Under the pieces are notes generated by a model. It worked only from the letters and a program-made list of their open reading frames with translations. It made no database searches and was not told the origin of the DNA. From Ceriagrion tenellum (Eukaryota > Arthropoda > Insecta > Odonata > Coenagrionidae), in NCBI GenBank assembly GCA_963169105.1, contig OY720642.1, positions 77,106,716 through 77,170,715 on the forward strand: a stretch of 64,000 bases of DNA. Reading direction: 5' to 3'. Below are positions 12,125-24,044 of this stretch, one piece after another. The position numbers were made by a program, and so were the translations under genes. Each line of letters begins with the position of its first letter. Position 1 is the stretch's first letter.

Positions 12125-12590
12125 GAGGTAAATGATCGCTGTATTTGTTCGCCAGACATACATCATGCAGAGCGTAGTACTCTATGGTTCGGAAGCATGG
12201 TCCATTGGAAAAGATGACCAAAAGAGACTTGAAGACTTCATAACCTGTTGCTGGAGGAGGTTGCTGAAGATAAAATGGACGAAAATATAAGAAGTTATGA
12301 AGTGTACAGAAGAGTAGAAGAGGAGAGGACCATATGTAACACCATACAGAAAAGAAGAACGAGATAGATTGGACACACCCTGAGACAAAATGGGTTTGTG
12401 AAGAACATAGCTGAAGGTAAAAGAGAAGGAAAAGTCCCCAGAGGAAGACCCAGGCATAAGTTTATGGGCAAAATAAAGAGGAGAGTACATAGAAAGAGAT
12501 ATCAGGCCGTGAGGGAACTAGCATTAGATAGGGAAGGGTGGAGGCCTGCATTCAACCAATCCTAGGATTGAACGACCAATGAATGAATGA
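12125..12590 (+). mobile_element. LINE family B 3' end, copy 1
   Basis: Translation with frameshifts gives MQSVVLYGSEAWSI, QKRLEDFITCCWRRLLKIKW, then LDTP-like WIGHTLR equivalents, PRGRPR-type and ALDREGWR sequence. This is the C-terminal part of a non-LTR reverse transcriptase. The copy ends in GGATTGAACGACCAATGAAT, shared with all other family B copies. Multiple stops show it is dead. Confidence 0.7.
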
Positions 12591-12867
12591 TTTCCTCCCA
12601 CGGGAAAGGTAAAGAGAGTTGTGGATAGTGATGGTTTTGTCGGTGAGGAAATATTTTTGACACTATTGAGAGGACACACAAACTGCACTGCTTTTAATCT
12701 CTGATGGCGGTCTGCGCGTCAGCACTTCCTCCTATTTTTGCCCCTTTTTCGAAGTCTCACTGAATCTCACTGCTGTATCCCATCCCAAAGAAAAAGAACT
12801 CAATTTTACGGAATATATCTGGAAGAATAATTCGGTACTGGGCTGATATTATCGTAACTGTAGAAAA

Positions 12868-12946
12868 ATGAGACTTTTTCATTATATATGAGACCAGATT
12901 CATATAATTTTATGCGTAAAGATACCTCGTTGAAACTAACTCGCAA
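12868..12946. repeat. Possible end of a T-family inverted-repeat element
   Basis: GAGACCAGATTCATATAATTTTATGCGTAAAGATACCTCGTTGAAACTAAC aligns with the right end of the TTAA-flanked element at 22498-23051 (GAGACCAAATTCATTG.., ATATTTCGCTCAAATTACC). Similarity is partial. The rest of 12591-12956 holds nothing recognised. Confidence 0.35.
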
Positions 12947-12956
12947 TCTCACGAGA

Positions 12957-13695
12957 TACATCTATATCTATGTACAACCCTGACAGCCGCCGCATGGGCG
13001 TGTGGCAGGGGATGTCAGGACACCAGCCGTATAAAGATGAAAGGGGTAAGGTTTTGGAGGGAGAGATGGTGACGTGTATTATGGGAATGTCCATAGTGGA
13101 GCGCAGTTTTTATTTTGGTCACTTATTGTGTGTGGAAAGAATGACTTTTTGCACCAATCTGTTCGGCAATGTATCTCTCTTATTTTATCGCTTCTTTTAG
13201 GCCTAGAGATGTATTGAGGTGTCATGATAATATTATCTGTGTCGATCTGAAACACACCAGTTCTGAATTTCTCAAGCAAGCTAAGCCTAGCGCGTAGCCT
13301 CCGAGCCTCTAGGGGCTCCCACTTTTATCCCTCGAAAAGCTGTGAAATACTGTGTTTTCTCTCGCAGCAGTTTTTAACGAAGCGTGCAGCATTTATTTGT
13401 ATTGTATTAATTTTTTTGGTTAAATCTTTATGACCAGGATCCCAAATGCTCGCGGTTTATTCGAGGTGTGGCCTAAACAGAGCGAAGTAGCATCTCTCTT
13501 TTACTTTTTCATCCAAGGACCTTCCTATTATACGCTAAACAAACCTTAATTTCTTTAATGTTGTGTCGCATATGTTCTGTATGTGTGTTCCCCACGATAC
13601 ATCAGAAGTTAGGGTAATACCAAAACATTTACCATGAAATATACTATCCGTTAGTGGGTCACATAAAATCGATTCATTCGACACAACCGTAGTAA
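12957..13695 (-). mobile_element. LINE family A 3' fragment, copy 1
   Basis: Read on the minus strand the order is: SNESILCDP, FHGKCFG-T-TSDVSWGTHI, the RIIGRSLDEKVKERC region, RPHLEYA, AARFVKN, ending in the 3' tail whose complement lies at 12957-12990 (CCCTG..GCCGCCGCATGGGCGTG). This is the reverse-transcriptase C-terminal third plus 3' UTR of an L2/CR1/Jockey-like LINE. Frameshifts and stops throughout. It is the longest family A fragment on the minus strand. Confidence 0.75.
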
Positions 13696-14048
13696 ACGAT
13701 GGAATGTAGATTGGAAGTTAACAGCACTTACGTAAGAAGGTGGCTATCCTTCCTAATTGAGCTGTTGTCGATGAGAACGCTTTCACCTTCCAGCGCTTCT
13801 TCGACCGTTCGTTCCAAAAGCCCTCGGGGAGCGTTCGACTCGGAGATGAAGACGTCAAATTCCTCCGGAAGGCGATAGATAAGAGTACCCATCGCCCCAT
13901 GCGGTGAGAAGGCTCACAAGTGATGGCGAGGTCGGAGAGCGAGCGGATATTGGGATGAGCGACGTCCGAGGACGGTGTGGAAAATTGAACGAATAACATG
14001 TGAAAACTACGACGATGATCCTTGAGAGGGCGCCAATTTCGAACACAC
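13696..14048. other. Moderately GC-rich spacer with an open frame of unknown status
   Basis: The minus strand is open for 125 codons (13718-14095) and parts of the plus strand are open too (KPSGSVRLGDEDVKFLRKAI near 13830). I recognise no domain. The frame overlaps the repeat that starts at 14049, which argues against a gene. Confidence 0.3.
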
Positions 14049-14290
14049 TTAACGTAGGTTGAGCGAGATGTATCTCTTATTATAGAAGAGATCATATTCG
14101 AATTCTATCATTCAATTAAAAGAGCTCTAGGAAGCATGTCGTATATTATGCAACATCAATTACTCATAATTTTATTCTAAGCCACTAAATTCTCAACATT
14201 CAACTATATATTCATACAATAAGCTGTAATTAGACTCATTTTTCTCATACCGTAGGCTAAAAATGCCTTCACAACGGAAGAATGTTTGCA
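14049..14290. repeat. T-family element, left-end copy
   Basis: TTAACGTAGGTTGAGCGAGATGT at the start and CATACCGTAG...CACAACGGAAGAATG at the end align along ~240 bases with 22494-22735 (TTAAGGTAGTTTGAGCGAAATAG ... ACAACGGAGGGATTG). Divergence is high. No right end is visible nearby. Confidence 0.5.
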
Positions 14291-15359
14291 ACTTTGAAAA
14301 TAATGTTGTAGTGAACAATATTGTTCACCACCAAGAGTTTATTGCTCAAACGCCAGAGGGTATAGGTGTTTATCCGAGTCAAGATGCTGCGTACAGATCT
14401 ATAACACGGAAAAGACAGCATGTATAGTGTTATTAAACGTTCCTGTAGTTTTTATTGACATTTCCCATTCATGCTTTGAAGACAATGACGTGAAGTGTGG
14501 AGGAGGGTGAGTGAGAGAGCGTCATAACTACATAATGTTCGCTCGCATGCGACCAGAGAATGGTTGGAGATAAGCGGTAGGTGGGGAAAGGTTGGAGAGC
14601 AAGCAAGCCTTGACAGAGGGCAGGTGATCCCTTCCACCTTTCCCATAATCAATCATCTCCTGTCTCGGGGACTGCCCTCGAATCTTCATCAAGAGCAACC
14701 CTCGGGCTCCAATGCCCTAACCCCTCGCTTCGCCCCCCACTCCGCCCTCCCACCACATCCACTGCATCTAAACGGTATTTACAATTTCAACATCGCATTG
14801 CGTAGGAAATTTCCAAAACAAACATAGGAAATGCAGCACTTCGGTATACGACTTATGGCCAGTTGCAGGAGCGACACATCCGTATTATTATTATTAAAAT
14901 TCCATACGGTTATACGACACATGAGTTATGGCAAGCGTTGCAAAAACATTCAATACATTTATTGGTTTTATAAGTGGCCTCAGAACTTACGGAATTAAGT
15001 TATGAGCTTCATAAGAGGCCAAGATGTCGGAAGCGCGATGAACCGCTTGGAGTTTTAATTACCTAATAAAATAGTTATTTTGAGAAGAGTGACCAGTTTG
15101 TTTACTCTGACTGAATAATTATTTTGTTCATTAGCAATTATACATATGATTTTATGACATTAGCACCATACATTTTATCCAGTGATGGAATATTAGATCA
15201 AACATTCGAAGCAATTGACTATTGGTGGATAAGTTATAAAACTGGTAGATGTGTCCCTGAAACCCGAATATCTTTATGAGATCCACAATTTCATGGATCT
15301 CATAGCTATTGATTACATAACTAAACGTTCTTGCTACCGGCCATTAGTCTTCACGAGTA
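14291..15359. other. A+T-rich spacer with (ATT)n and a short hairpin
   Basis: An (ATT)n run lies at 14884-14898 and a 10-base perfect hairpin (ATGAGATCCA / TGGATCTCAT) near 15276-15304. A small C-rich patch at 14690-14770 produces frames on both strands. Confidence 0.4.
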
Positions 15360-15480
15360 CTGCATACTATCCAGGGTAGCATAGTATCGCATTTAATAGC
15401 ATGACAATTGAATTCTATCGCACAAGATTGAATATTACTTCGTATTACACATCGCATGATATCGCATCCGTTATCTATAT
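15360..15480. repeat. Dispersed repeat rich in TATCGCA
   Basis: TATCGCA/CATCGCATG recurs at roughly 20-30-base intervals. Similar stretches are at 16300-16430, 17125-17175, 25712-25842, 26690-26815 and 41540-41690. The family could not be named. Confidence 0.35.
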
Positions 15481-16538
15481 CAACATATTATTTCTCAAGC
15501 CTCAGCGGGAGCGTATGGCATAGGATGTTAAAATTCTGACCAATGAAATCGTTGACAATTAGAAAAAAAAAAGTGGAATTTGTAAATAAGAATTTGAGTA
15601 TTATGCTGAGCGACTGTTTTAGTGTCTCACTCTTTTTTGTGGTGATCAAATATAATTTAAATCGAATAACTGAGCGAAGAAAAATATATATGCACACATC
15701 AGCTTGTCAATGCAGCTTTCTTATTTAATTGATTCCTCCTGTTCTAAAGATACAGTGCGGGGTTCAAACGATACCTTTCGCACCACATGGTACTGCATGA
15801 GACAAACAGATGACATCGTATGGGATCCCTTAGCGCATACCATAACATATCCAACTATATTTCACAGTGAAACAAATAACACACTGGAAAGCCATCACAA
15901 AGATGGGGTGAGCTTCTTACGGCTGGACAATGAAATAAAATAAAAGACAGAAAATCTCCAAAAGCCGTAAAATAACCCACTATAACGATTAATGTTTCGT
16001 TTTTATTTTACATTTAATTTGAAAAATTAAATTTGTGAAGGCCTTGGCTGTGTTTTATCACTTAGGAACGGTTGTTCATAAATAAGTGGTTTATGGGAGT
16101 AATTGTCTTTGTTCTGATGAGCCTTAGTTTGATTCTGAGAGAATTTTAGATAATTACAGGGTTATTTTGTGATCTTTAAGTTCACTTTAATTGTCTTTTT
16201 ATCTTCCTTAGTGTCCTTTGGACTTTGGTGGTAATTTTTCCAAAATTACCTGGCGCCTTGAATAATAAAATAAAAGCCAAATTACCCTTTGCTCTATCAT
16301 CGAGGCACTCAGCTGGCTTGGGACGTTTTAGGCGTTTGGTGTTATAATACCGCAGAGGATAGCATATCTCATATCGTCGTACATCGAATTATATCGCCAT
16401 CACCTTTGAATACTATCGCAATGTATGCACCTTGTCACGATAACAAGCCACCCTCACTGGCCTGTGTCGTCTCGCCAGGCTCTTCTTTTTCCGGTATAGT
16501 ACATAATGTTCCCACCGAGCTGGACGAATAGCAGTTTT
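15481..16538. other. Spacer containing a second TATCGCA stretch
   Basis: A+T-rich to about 16290; from 16300 to 16430 the TATCGCA/CATCG motif recurs. Short plus frames (15543-15728, 15704-15943, 16289-16531) show no domain. Confidence 0.35.
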
Positions 16539-17085
16539 CTACATCTAGATCTACATACTACCCTGCGAGATGCCGCATGGGCGTGTGGTAGGGAGTGTTG
16601 GGTCACCAGCAGTGTAAAGATGTAAGGTTTTGGGAGGTGAATGGTGACGTGTATTATGGGAGTGTATTTATTGGAGCCCAGTTCTTATTGTGGTCGCTAA
16701 ATGTGCGCGGAAAGAACGAGTTATTATACCAATCGATTCGGCAGTATATCTCTCTTTTTTATCGCTTCTGTCAGACCTAGAGATGTTATGAGGCGTCATG
16801 GCAATATTCTCTGAGGCGCTCTGAAGCACGTCAGTTCTGAATATCTCAAGCAACCTAGGCCTAGCGTGTAGCTTCCGAGTCTCTAAGGACTCCCACCTTA
16901 ATCCCTCTAAAAGTTGTGAGACACTAAATGTTCGCTCGTAGCAGTTTTTAACGAAGCGTGCCGCTTTTCTTTGTATTTTATTAATTATTTGGTTTAAATC
17001 TTTAAGAGCAGGGTCCCAATTAGCTCGTGGCGTATTCGAAGTGTAGCCTAATCAAAGCAAAGTAGCATCTCTCTTTTACATTTTC
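16539..17085 (-). mobile_element. LINE family A 3' fragment, copy 2
   Basis: On the minus strand it starts within the KVKERC coding segment and continues through the R-TRKLHARPRLLEIFRT segment and SDRSDK to the 3' UTR. It ends with the tail whose complement CTACATCTAGATCTACATAC is at 16539-16558. Coding frames are broken. It is about 75-80% like copy 1 by eye. Confidence 0.75.
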
Positions 17086-18287
17086 ACTACAGTTATTTAT
17101 TAGTAAAATTTTAAAACGATAGCTCCGGAAAAATGCAGTCACCGCATCGCAATATCGCCGTCGGACCCTAACATATCGGGGGTTGCAACTCTTCATTCTC
17201 CAGGCTTTTCTCTTTCGGTAAAGTCTCCCGTTCTCGCAGACGAATAGCAATTTAAAACCATTAAAGTGCGCATTGCCCGCAACCTTTTACTGCTCCGACA
17301 TAACATTTGCCGCAAGCGAAACAGCCGAGTCGTGGTGAAATTTTCTACATGAGCAAGAGAGCAGGAGGGAGAAAGAAATGTTATAACGATTACAAAAAAT
17401 AAATATTACACGCGATATCTTAAGCCCCCACAGCCTGCACGCTATCTCGCATACGGATTACATTTTTCCTTTGGTCGTTTGGAATTGAGATTAAAAAATT
17501 TGTTGCTGCCCTCGGCGAGGTTAAAAAATACAGGCGGATATTCATTTCGTGCGGTTGAAAAAAACATTTAGTAGCTCCCGTGCATAACTCTTGGGAGAGG
17601 TCGTGGGTCTCTCGTCATTTGAATTCTCCGGAAGCATTTTATACTGCAACTGCACTAGGTATGCGACTATAAGATATGCAATCTTATCCTCCATTTTGTT
17701 TTCTTTTTTTATAGCTAGACATCAAAAAGGAGGCTTTGACTGCACACGGGGAATGCAGAACATTTTGTGATGGACATTCAATAGTTTTTACGTAAGAGAT
17801 TACAGAGGCAGCACATTTATTAGTTGCCGCAGAAACTCCTCGAAATGCAGGATTAGCTTTAACGTTGAAACTGACCACTCATTACGCATAGCCACCCGAC
17901 GGGTAATTTGGATACTTATTGCCAGAAAAAACCGTACATACTATTCCGCAAAGAGTTGTATTTTTTTAACCAAGAGTTATATGTAGTTACTGAGTGTTTT
18001 CAAATCAATGACTTAGCAAATCCTTACCAACTGTTAGCTAAAATAGAGTTGCACTATGAAATAAATACAACTATGATACATCATCTTATTTTTTAAATAA
18101 GTAGCCTAACAAAGGCAATAAAAGGTAACATGCATCTGATTATGGCATAAATAAAACACCCAGGCGTAACATTGTGGATTGGAGAAATGATTGTTTCAAA
18201 TACACATCTTTTACAGATTGCAGATATCGTTTGAGGAAGATCATGACGTCAAGCCTAAAAATTATAATTTAGGCATCAATAGCTGGA
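17086..18287. other. Spacer, nothing recognised except a CATCGC-rich patch
   Basis: The patch 17125-17175 resembles the dispersed TATCGCA repeat. The 17684-17878 minus and 17908-18096 plus frames match no family. Confidence 0.35.
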
Positions 18288-18541
18288 TAGTGACCATGTG
18301 AAACACCAGACATAAAAGGAGAACAAGATGGATTGGACACACACTGAGACAAAATAGGTTCGTGAAGAAGGTAAAATAGAGGGAAAAGGCCCCAGAACAA
18401 CCAACCCAGGAATAAGCACATGTAACAAATAAAGAGGGAAGTACATAGGAAGAGATGCCAGGAGGTAAGGTAACTAGCATTAGATAGGGAAGGGTGGAGG
18501 GCTGCAGTCAACCAATCTTAGGATTGAACGACAAATGAAAT
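18288..18541 (+). mobile_element. LINE family B 3' end, copy 2
   Basis: AGATGGATTGGACACACACTGAGACA (RWIGHTLRQ), an AATAGAGGGAAAAGGCCCC segment, and CATTAGATAGGGAAGGGTGGAGG (ALDREGWR) in order, ending GGATTGAACGACAAATGAA. Several small deletions; dead 5'-truncated copy. Confidence 0.7.
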
Positions 18542-19029
18542 GACTTGGATCGTGGTGCTTCGTTTTCTATTTGCTAGTAAAACAAACTTGCATGATAAAA
18601 CCTATACTATAAAATTTAAAAGCATTTTTCATTTTATCACAAGCTTTCTCTGAAAGCCGCAAGCATGAAAAATCGGGTAGCGCTGTTTTGTTATCTTCGG
18701 AAGATAAAAAAAACATTAAGCTAATAACATTTCACATACAAATTCCATTCTTCAATTTTACTGCAAGCATTGTCTGGAGACGGCAAGGTCACGATTTACA
18801 ACACAGTCTCAATCTCAGATGGAAGAGGGCGGAAGCACCTTGACGCCGTTGGATAAGAAGATAAGGACGAACCACGAACCCACGAGGCGGTACTACTGAA
18901 TAATTAAAGCCAGGACAGACGCAGCACTCAAAAGTCTTTCCTTTGCAATAACGTAATGGTCAGATATGGTATGACTACTTGGTACTATACAGCAAATATA
19001 CACACAAAAATTCTTAGAAACAATTCAAA
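18542..19029. other. Spacer, no recognised feature
   Basis: Contains a repeated AAAGC..CTTTCTCTGAAAGCCGCAAGC-like local inversion near 18630-18665 but nothing that defines an element. Confidence 0.35.
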
Positions 19030-19641
19030 TTAGGATTGTCAAAATTATGTATAGGAATGACAAAAATTTGGGTGATGATGCAAGAGTACGTAGTGAACGT
19101 AAATGTTGCTTACAAGCATCTAAATATATTACAAATTGATGAGTTGTTTGATTACATACTGATAATTGAGAATTATTTCAATGATAAATATAAAGTACCA
19201 AGAATAATGGAGCATGTAATGATATTGAGGAATGTTGATCCCTATCAATGTCCTTAAGTATTGAATACATATGGTGAGAGAAGACTCAGTAATATAATAC
19301 CTAAATTATTTAACCAATTATATAGAAATTCCCAAGAATTTTGAAGCATTTCTCAACTAAAAAGTGAATGTAAAAAAATGTTTATGAATTTTATTGGAGT
19401 ATATTTTGTATTTTATTGTACTCTGCATTTGATCTACATTTGTACATTTCAATATGTGAATTGGATCCAAAAGGAGTATGCTAAAGTAAGCACCTTCTGA
19501 TAAGCACTATGCTCAGGAGGACATCAAATGTGTTGTTGTATATTTCTTTCTTTTCTTCTTGGATCATTTTTTGTTCTTGTACTTTGTACTTTATTGTACT
19601 ATTGTTTTTAGTATCTCATTAAATAAATAAATAAATAACAA
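19030..19641 (+). mobile_element. Possible LINE 3' end with (AAAT)n tail (family E)
   Basis: After 19260 a frame reads YGERRLSNIIPKLFNQLYRNS then LKSECKKMFMNFIG. This is the pattern seen at the C-terminus of many LINE reverse transcriptases (a -R-L-N--P-L-N-L block then a K-F segment). The sequence then runs through T-rich DNA to (TAAA)n at 19619-19638, a typical retroposon tail. The preceding 73-codon frame may be the same protein in another frame. Confidence 0.4.
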
Positions 19642-19689
19642 AAAATAGCTTCCAAAAAAGTAATTTATTCTCGTAGAAACGACGGCGCA

Positions 19690-20045
19690 AGTGCTTCAAT
19701 GGAAGAGGCGGAAACAACTTTGAGTGAGGTCCATAACTTTTCATCGGCGTATCGGGCAGTATTCCGACGTGTTGTCCAGTTTCCTCCCCCATCCCACCTG
19801 CCCTCCGCCACACCCACGCTCCCCTCCCAACCCTCCACCCTCCCTCTGACTGATCTCAACCGTTCGGCCCGGCAACGAGCGCGCGCGCCCTTTATCTTTT
19901 TCGTGTTTCACTTGTTCCGCCGCGACACAAACATGGCCGCCCCATCCCTCACCAGCTGATCGGCTCGCCTGATGTGCCGCTGATAGGCTCGCTCGCTTGA
20001 GCTGCGTCATACCCCAGTCCACCCACTGGGAGCGTGAATGCCCGA
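19690..20045. other. GC-rich, CpG-containing block
   Basis: CpG-dense with GAGCGCGCGCGCCC near 19878 and locally repeated GATCGGCTCGCCTGATG / GATAGGCTCGCTCGCTTGA near 19960-20000. No exon was supported on either strand. It may be regulatory or a promoter-like island. Confidence 0.35.
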
Positions 20046-20383
20046 GCTATTAAGAAATGAAGAGCTGCCTTATCGCTACCAGACTGGTTTACAGCATCGA
20101 ACGAGTGGATGACACTCGGGGAGATAATTCATTGGTAGGTTACGGATACTTCGCCTCGTCGGGCGGTCTTGAATCAATCATGGAGTGGCTGGTTTTGGAG
20201 CGATCGCTCAGGCTGTCTGACACCGTCACGGAAATGATTCGTGAATCTCGGTTTTCTCACAATTTGCGGTATGAGTCGTGTGGGAACTTGAATAAATAAA
20301 TGAGAATGACATGAAGTGTTTACACTAATTATAGCTGAATTAGAAAATTTAATTACAAGAGAAAGGATAGCAAATAGGATGTT
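20046..20383. other. Spacer
   Basis: The 20057-20299 plus frame (80 codons) has no recognisable domain. No element boundary seen. Confidence 0.3.
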
Positions 20384-20542
20384 GAAAAGAGAACTCACTT
20401 TGTACATTCCTCACTATTTTATTTTTACCGACCATAGTTTATACAATATGTCTTTAATTGATATTGTATCTTGATAGTGACATATTGTCAAAACCATGGT
20501 TGGAAAAAATAAAAGAGTGTGTACAAAGTGGGCTCTTTTCAT
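20384..20542. mobile_element. Foldback element FB1, short copy
   Basis: Arms of about 70 bases are inverted copies: TTGAAAAGAG..CACTTTGTACA on the left pairs with TGTACAAAGTGGGCTCTTTTCA on the right. ACCGACCATAGTTT pairs with AAACCATGGTTGG, and ACAATATGTC with GACATATTGT. The same CCGACCATGGTTT core and T4-rich flank occur in the copy at 61081-61299. Confidence 0.8.
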
Positions 20543-22493
20543 GTGTCGCTTTTCCACAAAGTAAAGCCTGAAACTTTAAATTGCAATAGGATGGTTTCAT
20601 AGAGGGAAAAATGTGCTTCATTAACACTGAATAAGAGTAAGTATTTGTAGACTTAAACTTCTCGTTACTTTATCATTCAGATCCTTCTATTAATGCACAT
20701 TGGCCGCGATATATATCTAATTATGAACATATTTCACGAGGATACTCACAACGATGACATATTGGTATCTTGCATGATACGGATGAATAGGTAGGACAAG
20801 ATGAACACATCTTTTATGAATACATTCGTTTATGAATAACTAGTCGTCAAAGTTCTGTGCGGCCTTAAAGTTTGTTATTCCCGAGTAAACAGGCGATATC
20901 CGTGGATTTTCGAGCAAAGCAGGAACTTTTTAATGTCTTCATTATGTACGTATTTAAAAAATAAAAGTCACACAAATACAGATAAGGTGGCAGGTTTTGG
21001 ACTGTAGAACTTCATGATAACACAAGTAAGAAGATAGAGTTTCGAAAGGTAATTACATTACGGACATCTCCCTTCTTCTCGCTGGAAAAACACGTATATC
21101 TACCTTTTAAGGAACGCACACATTACGGCAGAAGGCACGTTAACGACCACGTGATTAATGATTCTTCCATTCCGGCGTTAATTACACTAATTCACCATTC
21201 AGCTCAGTTCTTGGTGGGCTGCCTCTACCTTTACGCATGCTTCGCTGATTATGAATTTGTTAACACCGAATAGTCTCACAACATTTCAGTCAAATGATTT
21301 TTTTTGCATTTTATGTTCAACAGAACGGTCGACGACTGGAAAAAGGTCAACAAGAGTAGTAACCATGGAGACAGAAAAATGGCACCCAAAACTGTGAAAT
21401 ACGCGCATCAGTTCCTTACATTTCATCTATAAAAGTAGGCTTAATCTTAGGGGGAATTTTTATTGTAAGTAGTTCTATGCGTAAATGTTAGCCTTGATCA
21501 TTTTTATCTAAAAAATTGATTTTTGAATCTAAAATTCCTGACATGCCTAACGTCGATAGAACGCTTTAAGTTTGAAAAAGGTGAATGATGTCTTAATAAG
21601 ACTTCCTGAGTACTGCCGATTTTGCGCTTCACGCCGAGCGGGCGAAAAGACATTATGATTCAAATACAATAAAATCAAGAGTTAAAATCACCAAAGTCCA
21701 TCAATATTGCTTATTCTAGGTAAAAAAAAGTGACAAGTTATTCTGAATTATTACAAATATTTAAAGGGAAACTCATATTTAACTCAAATGTTCATAAATA
21801 GGTTAAAATGGGATCTTTAAAAAAGTATACTCCGGGATAACGAAGCATAAAGAAAGTCATCAAAATGGCAAACTATGAGAACAAGTGACAGGCAGCATCC
21901 GAGATCAAAATTCATTACATTGTTCATATATACGCACCATTATATGATTATACTTATATATAACTACCATTTACCAAAGACTCCTCATACTTTGATAGGC
22001 ACAATGACGGTAAAGAAGTTACACAAATCAATAACGTCTAACATAATTTCCGTACGCTCGTAAAGTATAAACTTCGGAATGGTAACAAAATAATTATATT
22101 GGTAATCGGGGAATACGAGAACCACTTAATCCTCTTTAAATCGCGACAATTTGTCTCAAATACAGCTAATTAACTTCCTATCGCTTCCAATCTTTCTTAA
22201 GTACACCAACGGCGGCCGTCACCGCGATCTAAAACGTCCATATAAAAAAATCAGGACACCCTTTAATGGGCCATAACAGCCGATTTCATGACAGGTATAC
22301 AATTAAAACCGACGAAAAGGGGGGAAATTATTTTCCAAGAGAGGCCCCCACTAAGCGTAGCGTACACGAAAGATTTCTGCCGACTGAAATGTTTTGAAAC
22401 GGGGAGAGAGATAGCGAACATTTCCTTTCACGTCCAAACATGCGGCTGAGAAAACATTAAAAACGACCAATAATCCGACCAACAAACCACGTT
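20543..22493. other. Unique-looking sequence, no gene recognised
   Basis: Nearly 2 kb, A+T-rich apart from a small GC patch near 22210-22230 (GGCGGCCGTCACCGCG). No repeats or exons could be supported. Confidence 0.35.
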
Positions 22494-22497
22494 TTAA

Positions 22498-23051
22498 GGT
22501 AGTTTGAGCGAAATAGTTCCCTAGTCATAATAGAGACCATATTCGATGCATATATGTTTAAATTTCACCAGCTGTAGGACACATAAATTAACTATAGCAG
22601 TATTAAAAGAGGAATTATGTATTATTATACGATTTAAATTCTAAGTAGTTAAATGAAAATATCTAAATAAGTCTATCTAGACTAATTTTTTTCGCGCGGT
22701 ACGTTTGAAACTCTTTTACAACGGAGGGATTGTTTTTTATTCCGACGAATTTACTGCGATGACATTATGCTTAATTTTCAAAAATAGTTGAGAAAACATA
22801 TAAACTACATGCCGTTAATTTTTTGACAAGAGTTAGGTGTTCTAAACTCTTCATTTTTTAAATAACCTCTATTTGGAGTGCATACTCGTACTTTCCCATG
22901 TAAAAGGGCTGGTATTCTTCGTCTCAAATCTCGGAAAGTAGTTCGGTAAGGTGTTGATATTTTTATATCTTCGGAAGGATGAGATATTTGTATTTAAAAC
23001 GAGACCAAATTCATTGATTTTTTAGGTAAATGATATTTCGCTCAAATTACC
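22498..23051. mobile_element. TTAA-flanked inverted-repeat element T1
   Basis: Flanked by TTAA at 22494-22497 and 23052-23055. The left tip GGTAGTTTGAGCGAAATA and right tip ATATTTCGCTCAAATTACC are inverted copies (~18 bases, one or two mismatches). At 554 bases with no protein frame it behaves as a non-autonomous DNA element. TTAA flanks suggest the piggyBac superfamily, but the tips do not start with the usual CCY, so the assignment is open. Partial relatives are at 14049, 23544, 24045 and perhaps 12868, 39896 and 50303. Confidence 0.55.
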
Positions 23052-23055
23052 TTAA

Positions 23056-23543
23056 AATAAATATTGGAGATATGAAGAACAAGGGGAGTGGTTGGGGTGG
23101 GAAGTGTGAGTGTAGAGGAGTAAACCAATATTTTTGGGAGTGACCGCGGGTTATTGAGTGTACATTTTCGTTATGTTCCAAGCGCCGTACAATACTGAGG
23201 CCAAATTCTTCAAAGCACAACCTTATGAACACAGACGAGCATATCTCCCAACACCTTCACAACTTGTCATAGCTTAAAACCTCTTCTCGGAGGAAATATT
23301 TACTTGGTTCATTTCTTTCACTCTCTTTTGCAATAAATATCCGGTTGGTATTGACGCGATTTTATCTAGGCATAATGTTATTTTGAGCACGATATTTCAC
23401 AAGTCATAATGGAGGTTGTATTAGTTTACATTTTGAAATTTAGACTGAAGGATGAAGAGTTGGCCATACGAATGGCGCAAATACTTCAGGTTTTTTTTGA
23501 CTGAACTTCCCATCGATTAGTCGACCATCACAATTTGTACTTA
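23056..23543. other. Spacer between T-family copies
   Basis: Includes a GGGAGTGGTTGGGGTGGGAAG patch near 23080. Nothing recognised. Confidence 0.35.
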
Positions 23544-23963
23544 AGCATGGAGGATCTTTTTCCTGACTAGTTAATTTGCGTCGTACGATGATAACACATA
23601 TAACACCGTCATTGTTTGCGAGTGTTTAAAAAGTAAGAATGCGAGTAATGACTTATTCATTATGCATTACGGAGAAAAATACGAATCAACCACTGTTTAA
23701 TTTCTTATCTATCAAACCTATCTAAGATTTTTATTCTCTTTTCACATATTAATATTAAAACATTTTAAGTCTCTCAAAAGCGCATAGCTGTGCCTCATTC
23801 CACGGAGAGCGGCTTCTATTTTTGAAGAACATCTCAAAATGAAATGCAGTGAGCAGTTGATATTTTGCATCGTTTGAAAAATTACATCTTTAAGATACGG
23901 ATAAAATTCATTGAATTTGTACTAAGTGATATCTTGCTCAAACTACTATAAGGGAACGATTTG
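23544..23963 (+). repeat. T-family duplicate T2 (uninterrupted)
   Basis: From TTGCGTCGTACGATGATAAC (23576) through CGAAAGCGC-like TCTCAAAAGCGCATAGCTG and AGCAGTTGATATTTTG to AAAATTCATTG..GATATCTTGCTCAAACTAC this matches 24045-24393 plus 24894-24963 almost base for base. Its right tip (GATATCTTGCTCAAACTAC) is related to that of T1. The left tip is not apparent. Confidence 0.7.
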
Positions 23964-24044
23964 CACCTGATGATACCCCAAGTCGTTGAAAGTCATTGTA
24001 ACATCTAAATAAATATCTGTAGAAAAGTAGAGTATTATTCCTTG

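Noticed and set aside
13718..14095. 125-codon minus frame
   Set aside because: No recognised domain, overlaps a T-family repeat end, and a second frame is open across the same DNA.
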